A stretch of DNA of 64,000 nucleotides from a bacterium (GCA_020350725.1 CP070719.1:2180701-2244700), one strand, 5' to 3'; shown: positions 34,715 to 44,021, numbered from the stretch's first letter. Notes: a model not told the origin generated them from the sequence alone. Translations and numbers: made by a program.

Positions 34715-35075
34715 GAGGGGATTTTTAATGACGGGGTCCTCCGGGTGTCAAGAGGAAAGTTGCGGGTAAAGCGCGGAAACCTGTTGTCCGCGATCCGGGA
34801 CGGGCGACCCGGAATCAGCATCCCCTTACCGCGCGGAATATCTGCTGAAAGCTGTCCTGCTTCCTCATCAACCGGTAAGGTGACGCATATGGAAGGTCCC
34901 TTCCTCATGTTAAAGTAGCCCTTGCGGAGGACAAATCGGGATTGCCGGGCCATTGGTGCGGCATGCGCGGATAATATTCCGCTTGCCACCCGGTAACAAA
35001 TAGAGTATTTAATGTCGTTCCACCGAAGGCGGACCGTGTGTTGACTTGGAGTTTTTCACTGGCAGACGATGGGTT
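34715..35075. other. 361-bp divergent intergenic region before dksA
   Basis: No gene is supported. A possible sigma-70 promoter for dksA is TTGCCA at 34983-34988 with TATTTA at 35006-35011 (17-bp spacer; the -10 match is weak). The rest holds nothing recognised. Confidence 0.45.
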
Positions 35076-35438
35076 ATGGATGATAAACAGATAAAATATT
35101 TTTCCGAAAAGCTCAGGGCCTGGAAGGAAGAACTCGTCAACGAGGCGACCAAGACCGTGGACGGGATGCACGAAGAAAAGGCCCAATTCGCAGACCCCAC
35201 GGACCGTGCCTCCATGGAGACCGATCGGAATTTCCTCCTCCGCATAAGGGATCGGGAGAGAAAGCTCATCAGCAAGATCGACAAGGCCCTCGAGAGAATT
35301 GAGGATGGCACTTTCGGGATCTGCGACGAGTGTGGCGAGGATATCGAAGAGAAGAGGCTGGAGGCCCGTCCTGTCGCCACCCTGTGCATCCATTGCAAAA
35401 CGATCCAGGAGGAGGAGGAGAAGCTCAAGCAGCAGTGA
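35076..35438 (+). CDS. dksA: RNA polymerase-binding transcription factor DksA
   Basis: 120 residues: coiled-coil arms with the tip motif DPTDRAS (D40-x-x-D43-x-A45, the DxxDxA pattern) and a C4 zinc finger C83-x2-C86 / C104-x2-C107. DksA enters the RNA polymerase secondary channel and works with ppGpp in stringent control. ATG 35076 gives the family N-terminus (MDDKQIKYF); the frame is open to 35046 only by a TTG. Rightward single gene, followed by a GAF-kinase gene 184 bases on. Confidence 0.93.
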   Translation: MDDKQIKYFSEKLRAWKEELVNEATKTVDGMHEEKAQFADPTDRASMETDRNFLLRIRDRERKLISKIDKALERIEDGTFGICDECGEDIEEKRLEARPVATLCIHCKTIQEEEEKLKQQ

Positions 35439-35622
35439 CTGTTGCATTTTCCCCACCCCCCGACCCCGCTTACACCCGCACCACCGGCTTCCTCATCCGC
35501 AAGTCTTGCCGATCCTGTCCTGAATGGCGACTCCTGACTCCCGAATTCTGTTACCATTACTGTAGACCGTATCCCGACAACCGGGGTCTTTTCTAAATAT
35601 CCTCAGCGGACCAAAACTCGCG

Positions 35623-37989
35623 ATGCCGAAGAATAGCCTGGCAGAAAACGATCTCTTCACAGAGCTTGTCGAGGTGTTCGACCACCCCACGGTGAGGCGT
35701 GAGGGGTTGCTCGATTCCGTCACCGGCCTCATCAGGTCGGGACTGCATATGGACTGCTGTTTCATCCGTATGCTTGATTTCCCGGATACTATTCCCCATC
35801 TGGCAGGTCCTGAGGAGAGCGGCTGTCACGAGGCCTGGAACAAACTCCTGGCCGATGAGTGGGCCCTCGAGACGACCTTCAGCGGACAGGGCTGGCCGCG
35901 GGATTTCGAGGAATTGAGATGTGGTAACCGTGTCGCGGTGCCCATCCTTTTGCGCGGACGAGCAGCGGGGCTTCTTTTCCTGGGTTCCTGTACCGATTCG
36001 ATCTCCTCCGACAGGCTGCGCATAAGCGCCGAGGGCGTTGCCGGTCTCCTCGCGCTGCTGCTCAGGCGACTGCGGTCCTACGAGTATCTGCAGAGTAAAA
36101 GCGAGGCTATGACCAGTCTCCTGAGGGTCTCCTCGAGGTTGGAGGAATGTCGCAACCTCGATCAGTGCCTGTCGGGCATAACGCGGGCCGCGGCAGAGCT
36201 CACCGGCAGTTCTGGTGCCGTTCTCAGGATCGCTGAGGCCGGATCGATGACGGTGCGATCGCTTTTCCTTCAGAAGGCGTTATGCCCTCCCCCAATGGGC
36301 ACACCCAATGATGAGGAGGCGGCTCAGAGGGCCATGGCTTCTGAAAGGGCGATGATCATCAATGACTCCGCCGGGCTCAGGACGGGCGGTCCTGTGGAGA
36401 GCAACCTGCTGGCCCTTCCCATTGAGTGGGAGGGCATCGGTCGCGGCGTGATCACGGTCTTTGACCGGAGATCGGCCGGCGGCCAGGGTCCACTCGCCTA
36501 TTCCCGTCAGGAGCGGGAATCCCTGGCTGCTCTGGCCAAGGTCGGGGCGTGGGCCATTGCACAGATGAGGGACGCCAGCAGGGTGAGAGAGATATCACGT
36601 TCCCTCCGGAACAGGATCAAGGAACTGGCCCTCCTGCACCATATTACCCGCGCGGCCCTGAACACGGACGATGCCCACGTCGTGGTCAGGTCCCTGCTGT
36701 CGGCCATTACCCACCGGGAGGGACTGGGGTTTGACCGTGCGCTGCTTTTCCTTTTCGATGAGGATGCCCACCTTCTGAAAGGTTCCATGGGGGTGGAGGT
36801 CATCGGCTGGGATCAGCGAGACGCGGATAAGGATCAATCTACTCCCACGGACGGCGGTTTCGATTATTGGGTCAGGAATGTCCACAGGGACCTGGATTCC
36901 AGGGTGGAGACCATAGAGGTAGAGGTTGACGACAGCGGCGGCGTTTTGGCAAAGACAGTGCTGGAGAGAAAACCCTTTCACGTCAAACTGCCCAGGGACC
37001 AGGAGATGGTCAGCGTCGAGATCATCAGAGAGATGGGAGGAGTGACGGCCTTCGCCACGGTACCCCTCGTCGGCGGCGAACGGGTCCTGGGAGTCATCTG
37101 GGCGGACAATATCCATACCTTGAGACCCATCGGCCAGGATGACTTTCGCCTCCTCGTCTCCGCGGGGGCCCAGGCCGGACTCACCGTGGAAAAGGCAATG
37201 CGGACGCGGGCCATTGAGAGGATGAAGGGACAGATCATGGACCTCCAGAGTCGGCTCGTCCAGTGGGAGAAGCTGGCGGCACTCGGGGAGATGGCAGCAA
37301 CGGTGGCCCACGAGATCCGCAACCCGCTCGTATCCCTGGGAGGATTTGCCCGGAGGTTGGCCAAGATGCTCACCCCCGGTTCCACCGAATCGAAATACAC
37401 CGACATCATCATGCGGGAAGTTGCCCGACTGGAGCGGACCCTTGAAGATGTCATGGACTACTCGAAGGGGTATGTCGTTGCGGACATGGAGAGGATCTCC
37501 CTGAAGGTGCTCGTGGATGAATGCGTGGAGCTGGTCAGAGAGAATTTCCGGAGCAAAGGCGTTCGTCTCGTCCAGAGGATCGAGGAGGACCTCCCTGAGA
37601 TCCTCGTCGACCAGAGACAGGTCAGGCAGGCCGTTATCAACATCCTGGTCAACTCCGGGCAGGCGGTCGGGGATGGGGGTGAGGTTACAATCGACGTCTG
37701 CACCGAGACCGTCGGTGTCGACCGGTCTGTCAATATCTCCATCACGGACGACGGGGGAGGGGTGAAGCCCGGTGATCTGGACAGGATATTTGAGCCCTTC
37801 TTCACCACAAAAGGGACGGGAACCGGCTTGGGGTTGACCATCGCCCAGAGGGCGATATCCGGACACGGAGGTGAGATTAGGGTGGACAACAGGCCCGGTG
37901 TAGGGGTAACTTTTTCAGTGCTCATTCCCGTGGATCGTCAATCCATGACCGAAGAACGCGGGTCGGTACAGGACAGGGGAAAAGCATGA
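35623..37989 (+). CDS. Soluble multi-GAF sensor histidine kinase
   Basis: 788 residues with no membrane segment. The first about 540 residues contain what look like three GAF-type sensor modules (about 10-160, 165-320, 340-540). Then HisKA with phospho-acceptor His563 in VAHEIRNPL and a HATPase domain with N-box INILVNSGQAVGDGG, G1 DDGGGV, F-box FEPFFTTK and G2 GTGTGLGLT. All catalytic boxes are intact. The receiver gene overlaps its stop by 4 bases (ATGA), the expected partner. Ligand unknown. Confidence 0.9.
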   Translation: MPKNSLAENDLFTELVEVFDHPTVRREGLLDSVTGLIRSGLHMDCCFIRMLDFPDTIPHLAGPEESGCHEAWNKLLADEWALETTFSGQGWPRDFEELRCGNRVAVPILLRGRAAGLLFLGSCTDSISSDRLRISAEGVAGLLALLLRRLRSYEYLQSKSEAMTSLLRVSSRLEECRNLDQCLSGITRAAAELTGSSGAVLRIAEAGSMTVRSLFLQKALCPPPMGTPNDEEAAQRAMASERAMIINDSAGLRTGGPVESNLLALPIEWEGIGRGVITVFDRRSAGGQGPLAYSRQERESLAALAKVGAWAIAQMRDASRVREISRSLRNRIKELALLHHITRAALNTDDAHVVVRSLLSAITHREGLGFDRALLFLFDEDAHLLKGSMGVEVIGWDQRDADKDQSTPTDGGFDYWVRNVHRDLDSRVETIEVEVDDSGGVLAKTVLERKPFHVKLPRDQEMVSVEIIREMGGVTAFATVPLVGGERVLGVIWADNIHTLRPIGQDDFRLLVSAGAQAGLTVEKAMRTRAIERMKGQIMDLQSRLVQWEKLAALGEMAATVAHEIRNPLVSLGGFARRLAKMLTPGSTESKYTDIIMREVARLERTLEDVMDYSKGYVVADMERISLKVLVDECVELVRENFRSKGVRLVQRIEEDLPEILVDQRQVRQAVINILVNSGQAVGDGGEVTIDVCTETVGVDRSVNISITDDGGGVKPGDLDRIFEPFFTTKGTGTGLGLTIAQRAISGHGGEIRVDNRPGVGVTFSVLIPVDRQSMTEERGSVQDRGKA

Positions 37990-38345
37990 AGACCATCCTC
38001 GTCGTCGATGATGAAGAGAGCATTCGTCTCCTGTACAGGGAGGAACTCGAGGAAGAAGGATACAGGGTGATCTGCGCTTCCGACGGAGAGGAAGCTCTGC
38101 GCAAGGTAAAGAGCGATTCCCCTGATCTCATCACCCTCGATATCCGGATGCCGGGGATGGACGGTATCGAGGTCCTTCAGAGGATACGGGAAATGGATAC
38201 CGATATCCCGGTCATCATGTCGACAGCTTATGGGGAATACCGGCAGGACTTCAACGTCTGGGCTTCGGATGCATACATTATCAAAACCGCCAACCTGGAT
38301 GAGCTTAAAAAGACGATCAGCCGCCTCCTGGGTGATGAAAACTAG
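37986..38345 (+). CDS. Single-domain response regulator receiver
   Basis: 119 residues: acidic pair DDEE, phosphorylatable Asp in ITLDIRMPGMDG (about residue 52), Thr in MSTAYGE and Lys in IIKTANL. No output domain, so it acts through protein contacts or phosphorelay. Coupled to the GAF kinase upstream (4-base overlap) and apbE downstream (11-base overlap). Confidence 0.93.
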   Translation: MKTILVVDDEESIRLLYREELEEEGYRVICASDGEEALRKVKSDSPDLITLDIRMPGMDGIEVLQRIREMDTDIPVIMSTAYGEYRQDFNVWASDAYIIKTANLDELKKTISRLLGDEN

Positions 38346-39369
38346 CCGGAGGACCTCCTCCGGGATCAAATCCCTCCAAAAACTCCTGATCGTATTTCTC
38401 GCAGGCTCACTTGTTCTCTCCGCCTCCTGCAGCAGGTCAGAGCAGCCCGCGAGGGAGACCAGATACCTCATGGGAACCCTCGTGGAGATAACCGCCTATC
38501 CCGCCACGGACAGGACGAGGCAGGCCGTCAATCGGGCCTTCGCGAGAATGGAGGAGATCGAGGATCAGGCGGACCCCTATGGCTCGCAGACCCTGGAAGA
38601 TCTCCGACGGGGCAATCCGTCCCTGTTGCCGGCAGCGCTCTCCCGGATCCTCGATGTGGCCATGACTGTGGCGGACAGGAGCTCGGGTGCCTTCGATCCC
38701 ACCGTGGGTCGAGCGGTCCGCCTGTGGGGATTCGATGGGGCAGATCCCGGCATCCCTCCGGACAGTGATCTCACTGACGCGGTCAAGACCTTCGGCTACT
38801 CTCATCTTGCCGTGGGACCGGACAACGTTGCCCGGCCATTACCGCCGGGCCGCCCGCTTTGGCTCGAGCTTGGAGGAGTGGCCAAGGGATACGCGGTTGA
38901 TGAGGCGGCGGACATCCTCGTTCAGGAAGGTGTGGAGGCGGGCATCGTCAATGCCGGCGGTGATCTGAGATCCTTCGGCCCCCGGCCGGGCTGGGGTCAG
39001 TGGCGGATCGGCATCCAGGACCCGGACGATCCGCAGGGCCTTCTGGGTGTTCTGAAGATCGAGGGGGGCTCTGTGGCCACCTCCGGGGACTATGAGCGGT
39101 ATTTTGAAAAGGACGGTGTCCGGTATCATCACATCCTGGACCCGGCCAACGGCCGTCCCTCCCGGAGCGGAATAAGAAGCGTTACTGTGATCGCCGAGAC
39201 CTGCGCCCTGGCCGACGCTCTTGCCACGGCCGCTTTCGTCATGGGACCGGAAAAGGGTCTTCGCCTCCTTGAGACCTTCACGGGTGTCGAGGGTATCCTG
39301 GTGAAGGCGGGGGGCGATCTGGTGGTCACCAGCGGCATAGGCGAACGGTTCGATCTCGAAAGGCGTTGA
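38335..39369 (+). CDS. apbE: FAD:protein FMN transferase, lipoprotein
   Basis: 344 residues. A lipoprotein signal ends at VLSASC (about residue 33). Motifs: YLMGTLVEITAY, LWLELGGVAKGYAVDEA, GIVNAGGDLRSFG, VATSGDYERYF and HHILDPANGRP, all typical of ApbE, which attaches FMN to Ser/Thr of exported flavoproteins. ATG 38335 lies within the receiver gene's end, marking co-transcription. Followed by a NusG_II protein and a Gx transporter, a set known in extracytosolic flavin electron-transfer systems. Confidence 0.92.
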   Translation: MKTSRRTSSGIKSLQKLLIVFLAGSLVLSASCSRSEQPARETRYLMGTLVEITAYPATDRTRQAVNRAFARMEEIEDQADPYGSQTLEDLRRGNPSLLPAALSRILDVAMTVADRSSGAFDPTVGRAVRLWGFDGADPGIPPDSDLTDAVKTFGYSHLAVGPDNVARPLPPGRPLWLELGGVAKGYAVDEAADILVQEGVEAGIVNAGGDLRSFGPRPGWGQWRIGIQDPDDPQGLLGVLKIEGGSVATSGDYERYFEKDGVRYHHILDPANGRPSRSGIRSVTVIAETCALADALATAAFVMGPEKGLRLLETFTGVEGILVKAGGDLVVTSGIGERFDLERR

Positions 39370-39386
39370 GCCCCACGGCGAGGACG

Positions 39387-39761
39387 ATGCACGGAATAAT
39401 AAGAAAAGGGCCCACACTCGTGGATGGCATGCTCGTGGTCATGTTGTTCGCCCTGACCCTGCTTCTGTCATCCCTGATGAGACCATCGGCGCCGGGATCC
39501 GTCCTAGAGGTGAAGACGCAGGCAGGAGAGGAAAGACTGTCCCTGGATCGTGAGGGCCGCTATCCGGTTTCCGGGCCGCTGGGGACGGCTTATATCATCG
39601 TGGAGGATCGGATGGCGAGGCTGGAAAACGCTCCCTGCCCTCTGAAGATCTGCGAGAGGATGGGGCCCGTAGGCGCCAGCGGCCAGACCATCCTCTGTCT
39701 TCCCAACCGGATCTCGGTGCGGGTTCTGGGAAAGGTGTCCGTTGATGCGGTCTCCCGGTAG
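39387..39761 (+). CDS. NusG domain II-containing protein, membrane-anchored
   Basis: About 124 residues: one N-terminal membrane segment (about 15-35), then a small beta domain with RLENAPCPLKICERMG and GQTILCLPNRISVRV, the NusG_II pattern with conserved cysteines. Such proteins cluster with apbE and Gx transporters and are thought to act in extracytosolic redox, but their exact job is unsettled. Frame opens at TTG 39366 (overlapping the apbE stop); ATG 39387 is preferred. Confidence 0.85.
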   Translation: MHGIIRKGPTLVDGMLVVMLFALTLLLSSLMRPSAPGSVLEVKTQAGEERLSLDREGRYPVSGPLGTAYIIVEDRMARLENAPCPLKICERMGPVGASGQTILCLPNRISVRVLGKVSVDAVSR

Positions 39762-40287
39762 ACTGGCGACCATATCCCTGCTCATCTGTTCCTCCTTCGT
39801 CCTGGCCAGCCTGGAAAGGCTGATCCCCAATCCTTTTCCCATGATCCGTTTCGGCCTGGGGAACATCATGACTTTGGCAGCCTTTGCCCTTTTCGGGATC
39901 GAGGCGGGAATCTGGGTCACCGGCGGGCGGGTGGTCCTGGTTGCCCTGATATGGGGGGGGATGCTCTCCCCTACCGCAGTCCTCTCCATCGCGGGGGGGG
40001 CGGCGAGCCTCCTGGCCATGATCGCGGTCATGAGCATTCGGGGCCGTTTCAGCCTGTTCGGGGTGAGCGTCGCGGGGGCCTACGCCCACGTTGCGGCCCA
40101 GATCGCCGTGGCCTCGGTGCTCTACGTGCGGTCTCTGGACCTGTTCCGGATCCTGCCCGTCCTGGGAGGTATCGGTCTCCTGACGGGCATCCTCAACGGT
40201 GCCGTGGCGCAGATCCTGGTGGAAAAGATGGAGGGCAGGCTGGACCAGCATGGCGGGAGCCGGGAGCCGGGAGTCAGGATCCGGTAG
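39745..40287 (+). CDS. Gx transporter family membrane protein
   Basis: 180 residues, about five TM segments, with LERLIPNPFPMIRFGLGNIMTL and WGGMLSPTAVLSIAGGAASLLAMI characteristic of the Gx_transp family (formerly called heptaprenyl diphosphate synthase component I). Overlaps the NusG_II gene by 17 bases. Family members are proposed to move small cofactors or redox-linked substrates; none is proven here. The leftward pgeF gene converges on it 54 bases on. Confidence 0.85.
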   Translation: MRSPGRLATISLLICSSFVLASLERLIPNPFPMIRFGLGNIMTLAAFALFGIEAGIWVTGGRVVLVALIWGGMLSPTAVLSIAGGAASLLAMIAVMSIRGRFSLFGVSVAGAYAHVAAQIAVASVLYVRSLDLFRILPVLGGIGLLTGILNGAVAQILVEKMEGRLDQHGGSREPGVRIR

Positions 40288-40341
40288 GTAACATCCTCAC
40301 CAAGGCAGTCGACCTGGGGTTGTCTGCCGCGTCCTGGACTC

Positions 40342-41079
40342 TCACCTCTTCTCCATCGACCTGATATAGGACAGCATCCTCTCCTCAGACCTCTTTCCAC
40401 GATGGGAATGGAAACGCTCCGGCCGACAGGCGACACACTCGCGGAGATCGTCGATATTATCCGGGTCCATGCCTGCCATAAGGAGCTGGCACCTGGTGAT
40501 GGACCGCAGATCTAGGTAGTACCGGTCGTCTCTGATGTCGTACGGTTTCCCTCCGGTATCGTACCCCCGGAACAGATCGATCACCTCCGGGCCAACCTCG
40601 TAGCAGCAGGTGCTGATCGACGGTCCAAGGGCGGCAACGAGATCCTCGCCTGACGCGCCCCACTCCTCCACCATCAGGCGGATGACCTTTCCTGGCAGAT
40701 CGAGGGCCAGGCTCCTCCAGCCGCAGTGAACGGCGGCCGCCATGCCGGTGGAGGGATCACCCGCCAGGACCGGCAGGCAGTCGGCCGTTCGGATGCCGAG
40801 GGCGATCCCCGGTATGGCTGTCACCAGGGCGTCCCCCCTGTCGAACCGGAACGGTTCCTCCGGAAGCCCTCTGAAAACAAGGTTCGGGTCCTCGCCTTGT
40901 ACTTTGCCCTTTGCACTTTGTCCCCGCGTCGCCCCTTCCGCCAGGCAGACGATGCGCTCCCCGTGCACCTGTCTCAGAACGTGCACGTCGGAGGGGATGT
41001 CTCCCTCAACGGCGTGCCGGGTGCCGAAGCCGTGGATAAAACCGGTGCGCGCCAGAAGACGGGAGGTGATGACCGTCAC
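40342..41079 (-). CDS. pgeF: Peptidoglycan editing factor PgeF (YfiH, multicopper-laccase-like)
   Basis: 245 residues. Conserved residues: VLRQVHG, TADCLPVL, AAVHCGWRSLA and LGPSISTCCYEVGPEV. The family hydrolyses wrongly made L-Ser-containing muropeptides, or has purine nucleoside activity in some relatives. Start overlaps rluD by 4 bases. It is the last gene of the leftward rseC-like/small gene/rluD/pgeF unit; rluD-yfiH pairing is widely conserved. Confidence 0.93.
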   Translation of the reverse strand: MTVITSRLLARTGFIHGFGTRHAVEGDIPSDVHVLRQVHGERIVCLAEGATRGQSAKGKVQGEDPNLVFRGLPEEPFRFDRGDALVTAIPGIALGIRTADCLPVLAGDPSTGMAAAVHCGWRSLALDLPGKVIRLMVEEWGASGEDLVAALGPSISTCCYEVGPEVIDLFRGYDTGGKPYDIRDDRYYLDLRSITRCQLLMAGMDPDNIDDLRECVACRPERFHSHRGKRSEERMLSYIRSMEKR

Positions 41080-42029
41080 GGAATCGCTCCCCGGATCCAG
41101 GAGAAGAGCCCCTCCAGATCCTCCGGTGGCCGGGCTTCAAAGGACATGTGTTGACCGGTGACCGGATGGTCAAAGCCCAGTTTTTTTGCATGCAGGGCGG
41201 GCCTTTTCAGGGAACGGAGGATAACCAGGAGATCCCGGTCCCCTGTGGAAAGGGATCTGACGCCGCCCCCGTAGGCAACGTCGCCCAGGACCGGATGCCC
41301 GGTGGACGAGAGGTGAACCCGCAGCTGGTGCGTGCGGCCGGTGCCCGGTCTCAGTTCCACGAGGGTCAATCCGCCTCGTCTGGCGACGACCTCGAATTCG
41401 GTAACCGCTCTGCGGCCGCGCTCGACCACGGCGATCCTCTTCCGGTCCCTGGGGTGCCTGCCCACCGGCCTGTCGATCGTTCCCCTCTCATCCGCCAGGA
41501 CACCCCGCACTGCCGCCACGTATGTCCTTCGGATCGTGTGGTCCTTGAACTGCCGGGCGAGGGACAGGTGGGCGGAGTCGTTTTTAGCCACCACCATGAC
41601 CCCGGAGGTACCCTTGTCCAGCCGGTGGACGATCCCCGGTCTGGTCACGCCTCCGATCCCCGACAGATCGCGGCAGTGGTGGAGGAGGGCGTTGACCAGC
41701 GTTCCACCGGCGTGACCGAAGGAGGGATGGACGACCATGTGCGGGGGTTTGTCGAGGACCAGGATGCTGCTGTCCTCGTAGAGGATGTCGATGGCGATCT
41801 CCTCCGGTTCAAGGGGAGATCTTTCGGGTTCGGGTATGGAGAGCTCGACCACGTCGCCGATGGACAGGAACTGGCCTGCCTTGGCCCTGGATCCGTTGAC
41901 GAGGACGTCTCCCGATGCGACGAGTTTCTTGATACGTGACCGGGTCAGTTGAGGGCATTGGTGGGAGAGGAAGATGTCAAGACGGGTTCTGGAGTCCTCC
42001 TCCTGGACCTGGAAGGTCTGCCTCTCCAT
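41076..42029 (-). CDS. rluD: Ribosomal large subunit pseudouridine synthase (RluD family)
   Basis: 317 residues: an N-terminal S4 domain (about 14-75, RLDIFLSHQCPQLTRSRIKKLV) and the pseudouridine synthase domain with catalytic GIVHRLDKGTSGVMV. It modifies U residues of 23S rRNA helix 69 in the E. coli homologue. The junction with pgeF is a 4-base overlap. Nine bases separate it from the small gene upstream. Confidence 0.93.
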   Translation of the reverse strand: MERQTFQVQEEDSRTRLDIFLSHQCPQLTRSRIKKLVASGDVLVNGSRAKAGQFLSIGDVVELSIPEPERSPLEPEEIAIDILYEDSSILVLDKPPHMVVHPSFGHAGGTLVNALLHHCRDLSGIGGVTRPGIVHRLDKGTSGVMVVAKNDSAHLSLARQFKDHTIRRTYVAAVRGVLADERGTIDRPVGRHPRDRKRIAVVERGRRAVTEFEVVARRGGLTLVELRPGTGRTHQLRVHLSSTGHPVLGDVAYGGGVRSLSTGDRDLLVILRSLKRPALHAKKLGFDHPVTGQHMSFEARPPEDLEGLFSWIRGAIP

Positions 42030-42038
42030 GGAGAGGTG

Positions 42039-42314
42039 TCACCAGATATCGGAATCGATGTTGCCGAACTGTTTGACGAGAACGTCTACAATGGCCCTGT
42101 TGTAGGGAGCCCACCGGTGGGGCAACTCCGGATCGACCCTGGAGTCGTAGAGCTTCCTGCCCTCCTCCAACTGGTCCTTCAGGTCCTCGAACAGGGAGTC
42201 ATTCTTGATGCTCTTGCGGATGTTCTCCTGGTTGTACAGGGCTATATCCGACATGATGGTACGGGCCAGACGTTCAGCGTTTTTGAGATCCGTGATCTGG
42301 GTCATTTTTCTCAT
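42039..42314 (-). CDS. Small conserved protein of unknown function
   Basis: About 91 residues, helical and charged, no membrane segment. Core: LKNAERLARTIMSDIALYNQENIRKSIKNDSLFEDL and ELPHRWAPYNRAIVDVLVKQFG. Two starts are possible, ATG 42314 and ATG 42305; the GGAGG lies 2 or 11 bases upstream respectively. It overlaps the rseC-like gene and is 9 bases before rluD, so it is part of that operon. Similar sequences exist in other deltaproteobacteria in my memory, but no function is known to me. Confidence 0.72.
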   Translation of the reverse strand: MRKMTQITDLKNAERLARTIMSDIALYNQENIRKSIKNDSLFEDLKDQLEEGRKLYDSRVDPELPHRWAPYNRAIVDVLVKQFGNIDSDIW

Positions 42315-42732
42315 GTCCTCCCGTCTCCAGAATCCTGGAGATCGACGGGGTTTCGATCCCTTTTTTCCTTCGGCCGTGAAGGTACAGGAAAAGTGAAGCG
42401 AGGGCGAATCCCGCTGCCGCGCCGACAATGGCTCCCGAGTCTCTCCCCGTCTTCGACCATCCGACAGCGCCTCCCATGACGGTGAGCAGGGCAGGGAACA
42501 TGTAAGCCAGGGTGGATGCTTTCAGAAGGGCGGTCGGCGGCAGGGAAATGACCACCGTCTCACCCGGCCGGGCTCCCAGGGTGTTGCCCACTTCCATCAG
42601 CATGGTGCCGTCTGATGCGGGGTGACACATGCTCTTCGCGCTGCACGATCCGCAGGCTGCCGATTGAACGAGGGAAACCGTGGCGGAATTGTGGGAAACC
42701 GACACGACCTTCGCTGTTTCCTCCAGCATCAT
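42274..42732 (-). CDS. RseC/MucC-family SoxR-reducing-system-like protein
   Basis: 152 residues: N-terminal domain with four-cysteine cluster CGSCSAKSMC, then two membrane segments (about 74-90 and 98-118) and a basic tail. This is the RseC_MucC layout, often paired with Rnf complexes and SoxR reduction, with the Cys cluster as a possible metal site. It heads the leftward unit to pgeF. Start ATG 42732; a second ATG is 3 bases downstream. Confidence 0.87.
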   Translation of the reverse strand: MMLEETAKVVSVSHNSATVSLVQSAACGSCSAKSMCHPASDGTMLMEVGNTLGARPGETVVISLPPTALLKASTLAYMFPALLTVMGGAVGWSKTGRDSGAIVGAAAGFALASLFLYLHGRRKKGIETPSISRILETGGHEKNDPDHGSQKR

Positions 42733-42812
42733 GCTTTAGCCTCGCTTCCCACCTGACACTGACACTCTCAATCTAGGGAAGATGCATCCTAAAATCAAGT
42801 GTTAACGGTTCA

Positions 42813-43877
42813 TTACGTGAGAGCTGTCCGGGAGATCTTCCTTCTGTCGAGGGGTAACGTCAGGACCACCCTCAATCCGGCCGGATCGATGGAGGTCAGG
42901 TCCATTTCCCCCCCGTGGTCGGCAACGATCCTCTTTGCGATGGCGAGATTGAGGTCCGTACGAAGGACCCGCATGACATGAAGGGGACTGAGATCATCCT
43001 CTATCTGGTAGGGCTTAAGGGAGGGGCCCGTGTCGTCGATCATCACTCTGTAGTATCTGTTGTCCGAGTGGTCCGAGATAACGATATCCCCGCCACTGGG
43101 CATTCTCTCGATGCCGTTGAGCAGGATGGCCGTCAGAGCCTTGAGCAGGAGGTCGGGGTCAAGGTAGGCCCTGGGGAGTTTCTTGATAACGTCCCGGGTC
43201 ACCTGAATCCCCCTTTCCCTGACCTGATGGGCGACATTTTCTATTGATTCTTCGAGAATTTCGCCCATTGATGCGAGTTTAAACCGGGGAGGAGGAAGGT
43301 TGACGAAGTTCTGCACCGTCCTGACCAGGTATTCGAGGACCTGGACATTGGAGGAGATCTGATCGGCCCATCCGGCCTCCCTGGAATTTTCCGCGAGGGA
43401 TCCAGCGAGTTTTTTGGCATAGGCCCCAATGGCGGTGACGGGATTGAGGATCTCATGGGCAACGCTTCGCGTGAGACGCCCGAGGATGGCGAGCTGGCTC
43501 GTCTCCCTCAGTTCCTCCATATGGCTCTTCACCTCCCGCCAATCGAGAAAACGGAAGAGGAGGTATGCAGGATCCCCCCCGGGGAAGGATTCCACGGTAA
43601 GCCTGACGATGACCTCTTCGGGTGTCTTGCCCTTTAAGAGGATCTCGCCGGCAAATCCGGATCTCTCCCTGGCCAGTTTCATCAGGTTCGGCAGGAGGTG
43701 CAGGGTGCTCTTTGTCGGGAATATGGTACCGATGAACTGGCCTTCAAGCTCATCGGGGGAATAGCCCAGGATCTGCTGGGTCGTCCTGTTGGAGCTGATG
43801 ATATTCCCCTCGAGGTCGGTCAGGACGATCCCCTCGAGAGCGTTGGATAGGAGATGGTCAGAGAGTCCTTGGTCCAT
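42813..43877 (-). CDS. PAS-domain sensor histidine kinase with degenerate ATP lid
   Basis: 354 residues, soluble. PAS domain (about 6-115: LEGIVLTDLEGNIISSNRTTQQILGYS), HisKA with His141 in SVAHEILNPV, and a HATPase domain with N-box AILLNGIERMPSGG and G1-like DDTGPSL. The G2 box (GTGLGL) is replaced by RTDLNLAIAK and no F-box is visible. ATP binding or phosphorylation may be altered. No response regulator gene is adjacent, so it is an orphan kinase. Leftward single gene between rseC-like and purC, with word repeats on the purC side. Confidence 0.82.
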   Translation of the reverse strand: MDQGLSDHLLSNALEGIVLTDLEGNIISSNRTTQQILGYSPDELEGQFIGTIFPTKSTLHLLPNLMKLARERSGFAGEILLKGKTPEEVIVRLTVESFPGGDPAYLLFRFLDWREVKSHMEELRETSQLAILGRLTRSVAHEILNPVTAIGAYAKKLAGSLAENSREAGWADQISSNVQVLEYLVRTVQNFVNLPPPRFKLASMGEILEESIENVAHQVRERGIQVTRDVIKKLPRAYLDPDLLLKALTAILLNGIERMPSGGDIVISDHSDNRYYRVMIDDTGPSLKPYQIEDDLSPLHVMRVLRTDLNLAIAKRIVADHGGEMDLTSIDPAGLRVVLTLPLDRRKISRTALT

Positions 43878-44021
43878 TGTAGAAACCGGAGATTAGATCA
43901 TTTAGACATTAGAGGACTGGGACACAACAGCATCGAAAGCAGGAGGAACAGGGCCCTTAAAACCTGTAATCCCGGATCTCCAGTCCCTCCTATCCAATAT
44001 CCGCTTTCCCATTTCCATTCT

